In this document: positions 8,205 to 17,888 of the stretch, one piece after another
Numbering within the stretch: the stretch's first letter is position 1
Layout of the letters: each line of letters starts with the position of its first letter
Source: Rhodospirillum sp.
GTDB lineage: Bacteria; Pseudomonadota; Alphaproteobacteria; Dongiales; Dongiaceae
Reading direction: 5' to 3'
Length of the DNA stretch: 39,897 bases
Assembly: GCA_013822765.1 (NCBI GenBank)
Contig: PNKY01000020.1
Location: forward strand, 1 to 39,897
Made by a program: the position numbers and the translations under genes
Notes under the pieces: model-generated
The model's database searches: none
What the model saw: only the letters and a program-made list of their open reading frames with translations
What the model was told of the DNA's origin: nothing

Positions 8205-8747
8205 ATGACCGCGGTCGCCCAAAAAACAGTACTGACAGGCTGCCTTGCTCCGATCGACAAGGACGGGCTGGAACAGCTCATCATCACCAGCAAAGCCAAT
8301 CCGAAGGTCATCAAGACCCTGAAATGCAAAACGGTGGCCGAAGGCAAATTCCGCCACGCCAACTACATCCGCAACCTGCCGCCCTACATCGTGGACGAGC
8401 CGCCGGGCCTGCTCGGCGACGACACCGCGCCGAATCCGTCGGAAGCGTCGCTGGCGGCGCTGGGCTCGTGCCTCGCGGTCGGGCTGCACGCCAACGCGGT
8501 GCACCGCGGCTGGATCGTCAACAAGCTCGAGCTGCAGCTCGAAGGCGACCTCAATATCACGGCGGTATGGGGCACCGGCGACGTCAGCGAGAAGCCCGTC
8601 GGCTTCACCGACGTGCGGATCAAGGTCGACATGGAATGCGAAGGCATCGCGCCGGCCGAGATCGACGCGCTGGTCACCCACGTCAAGAAGTGGTCGCCGG
8701 TCGCCAACACGTTTACGCGGCCGGTGAATCTCGAGGTCAGCGCGTAA
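8205..8747 (+). CDS. OsmC family protein
   Basis: A 180-aa member of the OsmC/Ohr superfamily, whose characterised members reduce organic hydroperoxides with a cysteine pair. The family core is seen in NPSEASLAALGSCLAVGLHANA (Cys89) and in the C-terminal SPVANTFTRPV segment. In peroxidases that last segment usually reads CPVSNT, so the second reactive Cys is replaced by Ser164. Cys145 in VDMECEGIAP is elsewhere in the fold. The protein may therefore not be a standard thiol peroxidase; a binding or transfer role on a reactive sulfur/organic compound is possible (inference). ATG at 8205 follows an AGGGAG ribosome site. It is the first gene of a probable operon with the flavoprotein (46-bp gap), sulfurtransferase and binding protein. 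Confidence 0.85.
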   Translation: MTAVAQKTVLTGCLAPIDKDGLEQLIITSKANPKVIKTLKCKTVAEGKFRHANYIRNLPPYIVDEPPGLLGDDTAPNPSEASLAALGSCLAVGLHANAVHRGWIVNKLELQLEGDLNITAVWGTGDVSEKPVGFTDVRIKVDMECEGIAPAEIDALVTHVKKWSPVANTFTRPVNLEVSA

Positions 8748-8793
8748 GGCGAAAAAGCGTGCAATCACCCCCTGACAAACCGCGGAGTGTCTG

Positions 8794-9918
8794 ATGAGTG
8801 CAGTGGCTGTATCGCGTCTGCCAGGCGACCATGTCGGCGATCCCGGGCCGGCATCCGTCGTCGCGGCGGTGGCATCGATTGCACGCAAGGACATTGCGCC
8901 GCTCGCGGCAGAAATCGACAGCGGTAACGTCTATCCGGCTGATCTGTTGCGGCGTCTCGGCGATGCCGGGGCGTGGGGCAGCCACCGGCCGAACCATGGC
9001 GCGGCGGATCTCCGCTGCGCCATTCAGTCCATCGCCGCCCTCGGCGAAGTCTGCGGCGCAACCGCCTTCATGGCGTGGTGCCAGAACACGCTGGCCTGGT
9101 ACGTTACCAATTCCGGCAATGCGGCGCTGACGGCTCGATTTGCCGACGGCGTCTCCGCGGGAAAAATCCTGGGCGGCACCGGCCTTTCCAATCCGATGAA
9201 GACCTTGTTCGGCATCGAGAAGTTCAAGCTCAGGGGACGCAAGGTCGACGGCGGCTACGTGGTGCGCGGCGCGCTGCCGTGGGTATCCAATCTCGGCCCC
9301 GATCATTTGTTCGGCACGATCTTCGAGATCGAGGACCGGCCGGGCGAGATCGTGATGTTTCTCGCCGACTGTTCCGACCCCGCCGTCACACTGACGCCGT
9401 GCCAGCCGTTTCTCGCGATGGATGGCACCGGTACCTATGGCGTCCAGTTCCGCGACCTTTTCGTGGCCGACGATCTGATCCTGGCCGCTCCCGCCGGGCC
9501 GTTCGTGAAAAAAATTCGTGCAGGCTTCATCCTGCTGCAGGCCGGAATGGCGATCGGCCTGATCCGGGATTGCATCGCGATCATGCACGAAGTCGCCGGA
9601 CCGCTCGGCCACGTCAATCGCTATTTGCAGGAACAACCGATCAATTTCCAGGATCTGCTGACCGAAGTCGAATCGGAAACCATGCAACTAGCGCGAGACC
9701 CGTACAACGTCGATGACGACTATTGGCGCTGTGTGGTGGCGCTTCGCCTGCGAGCGGGCGAGGCGAGCGTCGCCGCCGCGCATGCGGCGATGCTTCACTG
9801 CGGCGCGCGCGGCTACCTGACGAGCCATCGTGCCCAACGCAGGCTGCGCGAGGCCTACTTCGTCGCCATCGTCACCCCCGCGACGAAGCAGTTGCGCAAG
9901 ATGCTGGCGGAGGCGTGA
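8794..9918 (+). CDS. Acyl-CoA-dehydrogenase-like flavoprotein, possible monooxygenase
   Basis: A 374-aa protein with the acyl-CoA dehydrogenase fold. An N-terminal helical region is followed by a central beta domain (GTGLSNPMKTLFGIEKFKLRG and WVSNLGPDHLFGTIFEI) and a C-terminal helical domain. It most resembles the divergent branch that contains flavin-dependent monooxygenases such as DszC and SfnC, because the middle-domain motifs of true acyl-CoA dehydrogenases are weak and the C-terminal HRAQRRLREAYF segment lacks the usual catalytic-base context. The substrate cannot be told from the sequence. A ribosome site (GCGGAG) precedes the ATG. It lies between the OsmC-like and sulfurtransferase genes, which hints at sulfur- or nitrogen-compound chemistry rather than fatty-acid oxidation (inference). 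Confidence 0.75.
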   Translation: MSAVAVSRLPGDHVGDPGPASVVAAVASIARKDIAPLAAEIDSGNVYPADLLRRLGDAGAWGSHRPNHGAADLRCAIQSIAALGEVCGATAFMAWCQNTLAWYVTNSGNAALTARFADGVSAGKILGGTGLSNPMKTLFGIEKFKLRGRKVDGGYVVRGALPWVSNLGPDHLFGTIFEIEDRPGEIVMFLADCSDPAVTLTPCQPFLAMDGTGTYGVQFRDLFVADDLILAAPAGPFVKKIRAGFILLQAGMAIGLIRDCIAIMHEVAGPLGHVNRYLQEQPINFQDLLTEVESETMQLARDPYNVDDDYWRCVVALRLRAGEASVAAAHAAMLHCGARGYLTSHRAQRRLREAYFVAIVTPATKQLRKMLAEA

Positions 9919-9950
9919 GCCAAGGAACTGCCAAGGAACTGCCAAGGAAT
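9919..9950. repeat. Three tandem 11-bp repeats
   Basis: The unit GCCAAGGAACT occurs at 9919, 9930 and 9941, the last copy being incomplete (GCCAAGGAAT). It starts directly after the flavoprotein stop codon and lies 47 bp before the sulfurtransferase start. It probably arose by slippage. Confidence 0.85.
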
Positions 9951-9996
9951 TTTGGATCGACCCTAACCTCAACCACGAAAACAGGAGAGGCCTGCC

Positions 9997-10875
9997 ATGA
10001 CGGACGTTCTGATTTCTGCCGGAGAACTCGCCGATCTCTTCAAGAAGGAGCCGTGTGTCGTCATCGACACGCGCAACCCGGAAGCCTACGCCGCCGGACA
10101 CCTGCCGAACGCGGTGAACGTGCATGAAATCTTCACCTACCTCGCGACCTCGACGCCGGAAGGCATGCAGGAACTGAAGATCAAATTTGCCGACGCATTC
10201 GGCGGCGCCGGGTTGTCGGGCAAGGAGACCGCGGTCATCTACGAGCAGTCGATGAATTCCGGATTCGGCCAATCATGCCGCGGCTATTTCCTGCTGACCA
10301 TGCTCGGCTATCCCAAGATCAAGGTGCTGCATGGCGGCTACGACGCGTGGACGGCGGCGGGCCTGCCGGTCACGACGGATGTGCCGAAGCCAGCGAAAGC
10401 ATCGTTCTCGATCGTTCCGGAAGCCGGCGACATCCTGATCGATGCCAAGACCATGCTGGCGGCCGTCGGCAAGCCCGGTATCGCGCTGCTCGACGTCCGT
10501 GACGTCGATGAATGGATCGGCGACAGTTCCTCGCCCTACGGCAAGGATTTCTGCCCGCGCAAGGGGCGCATCCCCGGCGCGGTCTGGCTCGAATGGTACC
10601 GCATGATGAAGCCGACCGCGGAGGGGCCGCGCTTCAAGTCCAGGGACGAGATCCTGGCCGAGTGCGCCACCGTCGGCATTTCGCAGAATACCCCGGTCTA
10701 CCTTTACTGCTTCAAGGGTGCCCGGGCCTCCAACACCTTCCTCGCGTTGAAGAACGCCGGCGTGAAGGATGTGCGGATGTATTTCGGATCCTGGAACGAA
10801 TGGTCGCGGGATCCTTCGCTACCGATCGAGGAAGGCCTGCCCACAGACACCGGGCTGACCGAGAAGGCGGCATAG
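9997..10875 (+). CDS. Two-domain sulfurtransferase (rhodanese family)
   Basis: A 292-aa thiosulfate/mercaptopyruvate sulfurtransferase-type protein; such enzymes transfer sulfane sulfur to acceptors such as cyanide or thiols. It has two rhodanese domains. Residues 1-130 carry CVVIDTRNPEAYAAGHLPNA and LHGGYDAWTAAGLPV, with no active-site Cys loop, as usual for the structural domain. Residues 145-285 carry ALLDVRDVDEWIG and the catalytic loop YCFKGARASN with Cys238. There is no signal peptide, so it should be cytoplasmic. An AGGAGAGG ribosome site precedes the ATG. It lies within the OsmC-flavoprotein operon and is followed 121 bp later by a cyanate/nitrate-type binding protein, a setting that fits cyanide, thiocyanate or cyanate metabolism (inference). 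Confidence 0.9.
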   Translation: MTDVLISAGELADLFKKEPCVVIDTRNPEAYAAGHLPNAVNVHEIFTYLATSTPEGMQELKIKFADAFGGAGLSGKETAVIYEQSMNSGFGQSCRGYFLLTMLGYPKIKVLHGGYDAWTAAGLPVTTDVPKPAKASFSIVPEAGDILIDAKTMLAAVGKPGIALLDVRDVDEWIGDSSSPYGKDFCPRKGRIPGAVWLEWYRMMKPTAEGPRFKSRDEILAECATVGISQNTPVYLYCFKGARASNTFLALKNAGVKDVRMYFGSWNEWSRDPSLPIEEGLPTDTGLTEKAA

Positions 10876-10894
10876 AACGTGCAAGGTTTGCATC

Positions 10895-10924
10895 GCCCGG
10901 CCGCGCTCGTTGAGGCGGCCGGGC
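10895..10924 (+). terminator. GC-rich hairpin between sulfurtransferase and binding-protein genes
   Basis: A perfect 10-bp stem, GCCCGGCCGC (10895-10904) with GCGGCCGGGC (10915-10924), has a 10-base loop. No T run follows, so this is not a standard intrinsic terminator. It may weaken read-through or stabilise the upstream message. Confidence 0.4.
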
Positions 10925-10996
10925 GGCGAATCCACTGAACGCGGCGGCTTGGCCGTTCAATTATCCGGCGTCACGCAAAGGAAAAAGGAATCGGTC

Positions 10997-12365
10997 ATGT
11001 CCACCTTCGACGATCCGTTCGATGCCGATCGCAAATTGTCGCGATCGGGCTGCGTCTGCGGCCAGCACGGTTCCTCTGCCGAGCATGAACAGGCGGAACT
11101 GACGCTGCGCTGCGAGCCGGCGCCGAGCGACGAGCAACGCTACGAGGGGGTGGTTGCTTCCGCGGTCATGCGCGCGATGTTTCCGCAGGATGCCGCGCGC
11201 CGGGCGTTCTTGAAATCGGTCGGGGCCTCGACGGCACTTGCGGCCGTTTCGCAGTTTTTCCCGATCAAGACCGCGACCGAGGTCTTCGCCCAAGCCGGCA
11301 CGCCGGAAAAGAAGGACCTCAAGGTCGGCTTCATCCCGATCACCTGCGCAACGCCGATCATCATGGCCGCGCCGCTCGGCTTCTATTCCAGATACGGTCT
11401 CAACGTCGAGGTGGTGAAAACCGCCGGCTGGGCCGTGATCCGCGACAAGACCATCAACAAGGAATACGACGCCGCCCACATGCTGGCGCCGATGCCGATC
11501 GCGATTTCGCTGGGGCTGGGTGCCAACCCGATCCCGTTCACCGTGCCGGCGATCGAGAACATCAACGGGCAGGGCATCACGCTCGCGATGAAGCACAAGG
11601 ACAGACGCGACCCGAAGGACTGGAAAGGCATGAAATTCGCCATTCCGTTCGACTACTCGATGCACAATTATCTGCTGCGGTACTATCTCGCCGAGCACGG
11701 CCTCGATCCTGATACCGACGTGCAACTGCGCTCGGTGCCGCCGCCGGAAATGGTCGCCAATCTGCGTGCCGACAATATCGACGGTTTCCTCGCGCCGGAC
11801 AATATCTGCCAGCGCGCGATCTATGACGGCGTCGGCTTCCTGCATATCCTGTCCAAGGAAATCTGGGACGGTCATCCCTGCTGCAGCTTTGCGGCGAGCC
11901 GGGAATTCATCACGACGTCGCCGAACAGTTTCGCGGCGCTGACGCGGGCGATTGTCGACGCCACCGCCTACGCTTCGAAGGCGGAGAACCGCAAGCAGAT
12001 CGCGGAGGCGATCGCGCCGGCGAACTATATCAATGCCCCGGTCACTGTGCTGGAGCAGGTGCTGACCGGCACCTATGCCGACGGACTCGGCGGCATCAAG
12101 ACCGACGCCAAGCGCGTCGACTTCGATCCGTTCCCCTGGCAATCCTTCGCGGTCTGGATGCTCACCCAGATGAAGCGTTGGGGCCAGATCAAGGGCGATA
12201 TCGACTACAAGTCGGTAGCCGAACAGGTCTACCTCGCGACCGATACCGCCAAGGTCATGAAGGAGATGGGGCTGGCCCCGCCTGGCACCGCGTACAAATC
12301 GTTCGCGGTGATGGGCAAGAGCTTCGACCCGGCGAAGCCCGAGGATTATCTCAACAGCTTCAAGA

Positions 12366-12382
<17 letters not shown>
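10997..12382 (+). CDS. CmpA/NrtA-family ABC substrate-binding protein (copy 1), Tat-type signal
   Basis: A 461-aa periplasmic binding protein of the nitrate/bicarbonate/cyanate uptake class. Residues 1-65 form an unusual leading segment with a Cys-rich GCVCGQH motif (Cys19, Cys21, His24). A twin-arginine signal follows (RRAFLKSVG, Arg68-69, then a hydrophobic stretch to about residue 100). The mature domain has FIPITCATPIIMAAPLGFYS, TAGWAVIRDK and the PPPEMVANLRADNIDGF hinge. It is highly similar across its full length to the binding protein at 14480, which points to gene duplication. Residues 266-272 (APDNICQ) differ from GPDPMNQ in that copy. No permease adjoins it, so it may share the one at 16053. 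Its end overlaps the convergent activator gene by 17 bp. The frame is open from 10910, but ATG 10997 has the ribosome site AAGGAA. Confidence 0.92.
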
Positions 12383-14312
<1,930 letters not shown>

Positions 14313-14343
14313 CGGCCTGCACTCCGAAAAGTCGTAATTGAGC

Positions 14344-14357
14344 TACGAGTTTTCGTA
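14344..14357. promoter_or_regulatory. Candidate activator binding site 1
   Basis: TACGAG-TT-TTCGTA is a 14-bp inverted repeat with one mismatch. Its centre is 17 bp from that of the second site. It lies about 101-114 bases upstream of the predicted sigma-54 start, a usual distance for an enhancer, and 32 bases before the activator's own ATG. Confidence 0.65.
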
Positions 14358-14360
14358 TAT

Positions 14361-14374
14361 CACGAATTTTCGTG
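14361..14374. promoter_or_regulatory. Candidate activator binding site 2
   Basis: CACGAA-TT-TTCGTG is a perfect 14-bp inverted repeat that shares the core ACGAR-TT-TTCGT with site 1. It lies about 84-97 bases upstream of the predicted sigma-54 start. Its position before the divergent activator gene also suggests autoregulation. Confidence 0.7.
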
Positions 14375-14431
14375 GTCGCCAATATTAGCCGGAATCGCTG
14401 CATCTATTGGAGAAGTACGGCCGGCCGACGC

Positions 14432-14446
14432 TGGCACACTCTTTGC
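14432..14446 (+). promoter_or_regulatory. Sigma-54 (RpoN) promoter of the cyanate operon
   Basis: TGGCAC (14432-14437), five bases, then TTGC (14443-14446) match the -24/-12 consensus in every conserved position. The transcription start is predicted near 14458, about 22 bases before the binding-protein ATG at 14480. That ATG has a strong AGGAGG site at 14470-14475. Confidence 0.85.
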
Positions 14447-14479
14447 GTAACGAATGGGCAGCACAGCGCAGGAGGTTTC

Positions 14480-15868
14480 ATGTCCACGTTCGACAATCCG
14501 TTCGATCCGGCCCGTCGGCTCCATTCCCAGGGTTGCAGCTGCGGCCAGCACGTCAACGAGGCCGAACATGACAACGCTGCCCGGCTCGCGCTGCAGCCGG
14601 TCGTCGCCTCGTCCGAGGAGGCGCGCTATGAGGGTGTGGTTGCATCCGCCGTGATGCGCGCGATGTTTCCGCAGGACGTCGCGCGCCGCGCGTTCCTGAA
14701 GTCGGTCGGAGCCGCCACCGCGATCGCGGCGGTGTCGCAATTCTTTCCGCTGAAGACCGCGACCGACGCGTTCGCGCAAGGCGGGCCGCTGGAGAAGAAG
14801 GACCTCAAGGTCGGCTTCATTCCGATCACCTGCGCCACGCCGATCATCATGGCGGCGCCGATGGGGTTCTATTCCAAGAACGGCCTCAACGTCGAAGTGA
14901 TCAAGACCGCCGGCTGGGCGGTGATCCGCGACAAGACCATGAACAAGGAATACGACGCAGCCCACATGCTGTCGCCGATGCCGCTCGCCATCACCATGGG
15001 CGTCGGTTCCAATCCGCAGCCCTACACCATGCCGGCGGTCGAGAACATCAACGGCCAGGCCATCACGCTGGCGGTCAAGCACAAGGACAAGCGCAACCCT
15101 AGGGATTGGAAAGGTTTCAAGTTCGCCGTTCCGTTCGACTTCTCGATGCATAATTATCTGCTGCGTTATTATCTGGCCGAGCACGGCATCGACCCCGATG
15201 CCGATGTCCAGATCCGCGCGGTGCCGCCGCCGGAAATGGTCGCCAATTTGCGCGCCGACAACATCGACGGCTTCCTCGGCCCGGACCCGATGAACCAGCG
15301 CGCGGTCTATGACGGCGTCGGGTTCATTCACATCCTCACCAAGGATATCTGGGAAGGGCATCCCTGCTGCGCCTTCGCCGCATCGAAGGAGTTCGTCACC
15401 TCGATGCCGAACACCTATGGCGCGCTGCTCAAATCGATCATCGAGGCCACCGCGTTCGCGCACAAGGCCGAGAACCGCAAGCAGATCGCCGAGGCGATCG
15501 CGCCGGCGAATTACCTGAACCAGCCGCAAGTCGTGCTCGAGCAGATCCTCACCGGCACCTTCGCCGACGGCCTCGGCAACATCGTGACGCAGCCGAACCG
15601 GGTCGATTTCGATCCGTTCCCGTGGCAGTCCTTTGCGATCTGGATCATGACGCAGATGAAGCGTTGGGGTCAGGTCAAGGGCGACATCGATTATGCCGGC
15701 ATCGCCTCCCAGGTCTATCTCGCCACCGACGCCACCCGGCTGATGAAGGAGGCCGGGCTGACGCCGCCGACCACCACCACCAAGAGTTTTTCGGTGATGG
15801 GCAAGACCTTCGATCCGGCCAAGCCCGAGGACTATCTCAACAGCTTCAAGATCCGGAAGGCGTCGTGA
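14480..15868 (+). CDS. cynA: CmpA/NrtA-family ABC substrate-binding protein (copy 2), likely cyanate-binding
   Basis: A 462-aa periplasmic binding protein and first gene of the sigma-54 operon with permease, ATPase and cyanase. As in copy 1, a leading segment of about 66 residues carries GCSCGQH (Cys19, Cys21, His24). A twin-arginine signal follows (RRAFLKSVG, Arg69-70), cleaved near residue 100. The mature part has FIPITCATPIIMAAPMGFYS, TAGWAVIRDKT and VPPPEMVANLRADNIDGF. The candidate ligand loop reads GPDPMNQ (residues 267-273). The family binds nitrate, bicarbonate or cyanate; cyanate is inferred from cynS in the same operon. The start is set by the AGGAGG ribosome site, although the frame is open upstream to 14372. 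The gene symbol is by context. Confidence 0.9.
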   Translation: MSTFDNPFDPARRLHSQGCSCGQHVNEAEHDNAARLALQPVVASSEEARYEGVVASAVMRAMFPQDVARRAFLKSVGAATAIAAVSQFFPLKTATDAFAQGGPLEKKDLKVGFIPITCATPIIMAAPMGFYSKNGLNVEVIKTAGWAVIRDKTMNKEYDAAHMLSPMPLAITMGVGSNPQPYTMPAVENINGQAITLAVKHKDKRNPRDWKGFKFAVPFDFSMHNYLLRYYLAEHGIDPDADVQIRAVPPPEMVANLRADNIDGFLGPDPMNQRAVYDGVGFIHILTKDIWEGHPCCAFAASKEFVTSMPNTYGALLKSIIEATAFAHKAENRKQIAEAIAPANYLNQPQVVLEQILTGTFADGLGNIVTQPNRVDFDPFPWQSFAIWIMTQMKRWGQVKGDIDYAGIASQVYLATDATRLMKEAGLTPPTTTTKSFSVMGKTFDPAKPEDYLNSFKIRKAS

Positions 15869-15887
15869 TGGGGACGGCCTATCATTC

Positions 15888-16032
15888 GTCGTCCCGGCGA
15901 ACGCCGGGACCCCAGCGTGAGCGCAAGTTGCGCTCATCGCGGCGCCGCGGCTTCTCGTTCAGCCACGCTGTTGGACGCCTTTCGCAATACGCAACACCGG
16001 GGGCTATGGGTCCCGGCGTTCGCCGGGACGAC
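15888..16032. repeat. 145-bp palindromic repeat with perfect 25-bp inverted ends
   Basis: Bases 15888-15912 (GTCGTCCCGGCGAACG...) are the exact reverse complement of 16008-16032. The interior contains another small palindrome (GAGCGCAAGTTGCGCTC). It lies between the binding-protein and permease genes inside the operon and may form a large hairpin in the mRNA. No coding potential was seen. Confidence 0.9.
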
Positions 16033-16052
16033 AGGTTGAGAGGGCGTGCCCG

Positions 16053-16892
16053 ATGAACGCCTCGCTGCGCCTGCGCGCCGCGATCGTGTCGATCGCGCTG
16101 TTCCTTGCCTTCATCGGCATCTGGCACATCGCCACACGCGGGACCGGCGCCGTGGCCAATATGACACCGGAATACGCCAAGCTGATGGGGCTGACGGCGA
16201 CGCAGGGCAAATCGGCGATGCCGGGGCCGCTCGATGTCGGCGCCAAGCTGTGGGAACATTTGAAGCGGCCGTTTTACGACAACGGGCCGAACGACAAGGG
16301 GCTCGGCATCCAGCTCGGCTATTCCATCGCGCGCGTCGCCCTCGGCTATTTCCTGGCCGTGCTCGTTGCGATCCCGCTGGGTTTCCTGATCGGGATGTCG
16401 CCCTTGATCAACAAGGCGCTCGATCCGTTCATCCAGATCCTGAAACCGATTTCGCCGCTCGCGTGGATGCCGCTGGCGCTCTACACCATCAAGGATTCCG
16501 GGCTGTCGGCGATCTTCGTCATCTTCATCTGCTCGGTGTGGCCGATGCTGCTCAACACCGCCTTCGGCGTCGCCGCGGTGCGCAAGGAGTGGATCAACGT
16601 CGCGCGCACGCTGGAAGTCGGCACCATCAGGCGCGCGTTCACGGTGATCCTGCCGGCGGCCGCGCCGACGATCCTGACAGGCATGCGGATCTCGATCGGG
16701 ATCGCCTGGCTGGTGATCGTCGCCGCCGAGATGCTGGTCGGCGGCACCGGCATTGGCTACTTCGTCTGGAACGAGTGGAACAATCTTTCGATCACCAACG
16801 TCATCATCGCCATCCTCCTGATCGGCGTGGTCGGCATGCTGCTCGACCAGATCCTGGCGCGGTTCACGCGCATGGTCACGTTCCCGGAGTGA
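16053..16892 (+). CDS. cynB: ABC transporter permease (nitrate/cyanate/taurine class)
   Basis: A 279-aa inner-membrane permease of the binding-protein-dependent type. Residue 10 onward is a first membrane helix (IVSIALFLAFIGIWHI). Later helices include ALGYFLAVLVAIPLGFLIG and AIFVIFICSVWPMLLNTAFG. The EAA-type cytoplasmic loop that contacts the ATPase reads ARTLEVGTIRRAFTVILPAA, followed by PTILTGMRISIGIAWL. About six or seven membrane segments are expected. The end meets the ATPase gene with a 4-base gap, so the two are translated together. The gene is separated from the binding protein by the 145-bp repeat. Specificity for cyanate is inferred from the operon; NrtB, CmpB and SsuC types share the same fold. 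Confidence 0.92.
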   Translation: MNASLRLRAAIVSIALFLAFIGIWHIATRGTGAVANMTPEYAKLMGLTATQGKSAMPGPLDVGAKLWEHLKRPFYDNGPNDKGLGIQLGYSIARVALGYFLAVLVAIPLGFLIGMSPLINKALDPFIQILKPISPLAWMPLALYTIKDSGLSAIFVIFICSVWPMLLNTAFGVAAVRKEWINVARTLEVGTIRRAFTVILPAAAPTILTGMRISIGIAWLVIVAAEMLVGGTGIGYFVWNEWNNLSITNVIIAILLIGVVGMLLDQILARFTRMVTFPE

Positions 16893-16896
16893 TGCG

Positions 16897-17823
16897 ATGG
16901 CCGACAAGTTCATCTCCATCGAGGCGATCGCCAAGCGCTATCCCGGCGCATCCGGCGGCGAGATCGCGGTGTTCGAGAATCTCTGGCTGTCGATGGCGCG
17001 CGGCGAGTTCGGCTGCGTGATCGGACACTCCGGCTGCGGCAAGACCACGGTGCTGAACATTCTCGCCGGGCTCGACGAGCCCAGCGAAGGCACCGTGATC
17101 GTCGACGGCCAGGCGATCGAAGGCACCAGCCTGGACCGCGCCGTGATTTTCCAGAGCCATGCGCTGCTGCCGTGGCGCACCGTGCTCGGCAACGTCGCTT
17201 ATGCCGTGACCTCGAAATGGCGCGACTGGGACCGCGCCAAGGTGAAAGCGCACGCGCAGATATTCATCGACCTCGTCGGCCTGACCGGCGCCGAACACAA
17301 GCGGCCGTCGGAACTGTCCGGCGGCATGAAGCAGCGCGTCGGCATTGCCCGCGCGCTCTCGATCACCCCGAAGATCATGTTGATGGATGAGCCGTTCTCG
17401 GCGCTGGATGCGCTGACGCGCGGCACGCTGCAGGACGAGGTGCGCCGCATCTGTCTGGAGACCGGGCAGACCGCGTTCATGATCACCCATGACGTCGATG
17501 AAGCGATTTATCTCGCCGACAAGATCTTCCTGATGACCAACGGGCCCGGCGCCGTGCTGGCCGAGATCGTGGAAAATCCGCTGCCGAAGGATCGCGGCCG
17601 CATCGACCTGCACCGGCATCCCTATTACTACGCGCTGCGCAACCACATCGTCGATTTCCTGGTCAGCCGCAGCAAGACTTTTGCGACCGATGTACCCAGC
17701 CATGACCCGCGCAACGTGCCGGTGGTGAAGATCGGTAAACCGGAGTTGGTCGTTGCATCCGTACCAGAGCCATCCATTCAGGCGTCATGGCCGGGCTTGT
17801 CCCGGCCATCCACGTCTTCATGA
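16897..17823 (+). CDS. cynD: ABC transporter ATP-binding protein (nitrate/cyanate/taurine class)
   Basis: A 308-aa ATPase that drives the permease. Walker A GHSGCGKTT is at residues 43-51, the Q-loop region is FQSHALLPWRT, the signature LSGGMKQRVGIARAL and Walker B IMLMDEPFSALD follow, and the switch histidine is in MITHDVDEA. The C-terminal extension beyond about residue 265 is long for the family. The last 13 or so residues are encoded by the left arm of a palindromic repeat, and the stop codon (17821-17823) falls in its loop, so the original C-terminus may have been altered by repeat insertion. The gene is translationally coupled to the permease. Its role in cyanate uptake is inferred from context. 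Confidence 0.92.
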   Translation: MADKFISIEAIAKRYPGASGGEIAVFENLWLSMARGEFGCVIGHSGCGKTTVLNILAGLDEPSEGTVIVDGQAIEGTSLDRAVIFQSHALLPWRTVLGNVAYAVTSKWRDWDRAKVKAHAQIFIDLVGLTGAEHKRPSELSGGMKQRVGIARALSITPKIMLMDEPFSALDALTRGTLQDEVRRICLETGQTAFMITHDVDEAIYLADKIFLMTNGPGAVLAEIVENPLPKDRGRIDLHRHPYYYALRNHIVDFLVSRSKTFATDVPSHDPRNVPVVKIGKPELVVASVPEPSIQASWPGLSRPSTSS

Positions 17824-17870
17824 AGCCAGCGAGAAAGACGTGGATGCCCGGGACAAGCCCGGGCATGACG
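17783..17870. repeat. Palindromic repeat (CGTCATGGCCGGGC family) overlapping the ATPase 3' end
   Basis: The 36-bp arms (17783-17818 and 17835-17870) are inverted copies with two mismatches, around a 16-base loop that contains the ATPase stop codon. The ends are CGTCATGG and GCATGACG. It lies just before cynS. Confidence 0.9.
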
Positions 17871-17888
17871 AATAGCAGGAGACGACAC

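Noticed and set aside
9919..9950. Tandem repeats considered as a CRISPR or regulatory array
   Set aside because: The units are only 11 bp with no spacers; simple slippage explains them.
10895..10924. Reading the hairpin as a full intrinsic terminator
   Set aside because: No T run follows the stem, so it is listed only with low confidence.
14360..15937. 525-codon open frame on the minus strand
   Set aside because: It is antisense to the second binding protein and runs across the sigma-54 promoter and into the repeat. The similar 10961-12142 frame mirrors the first copy; both are shadows.
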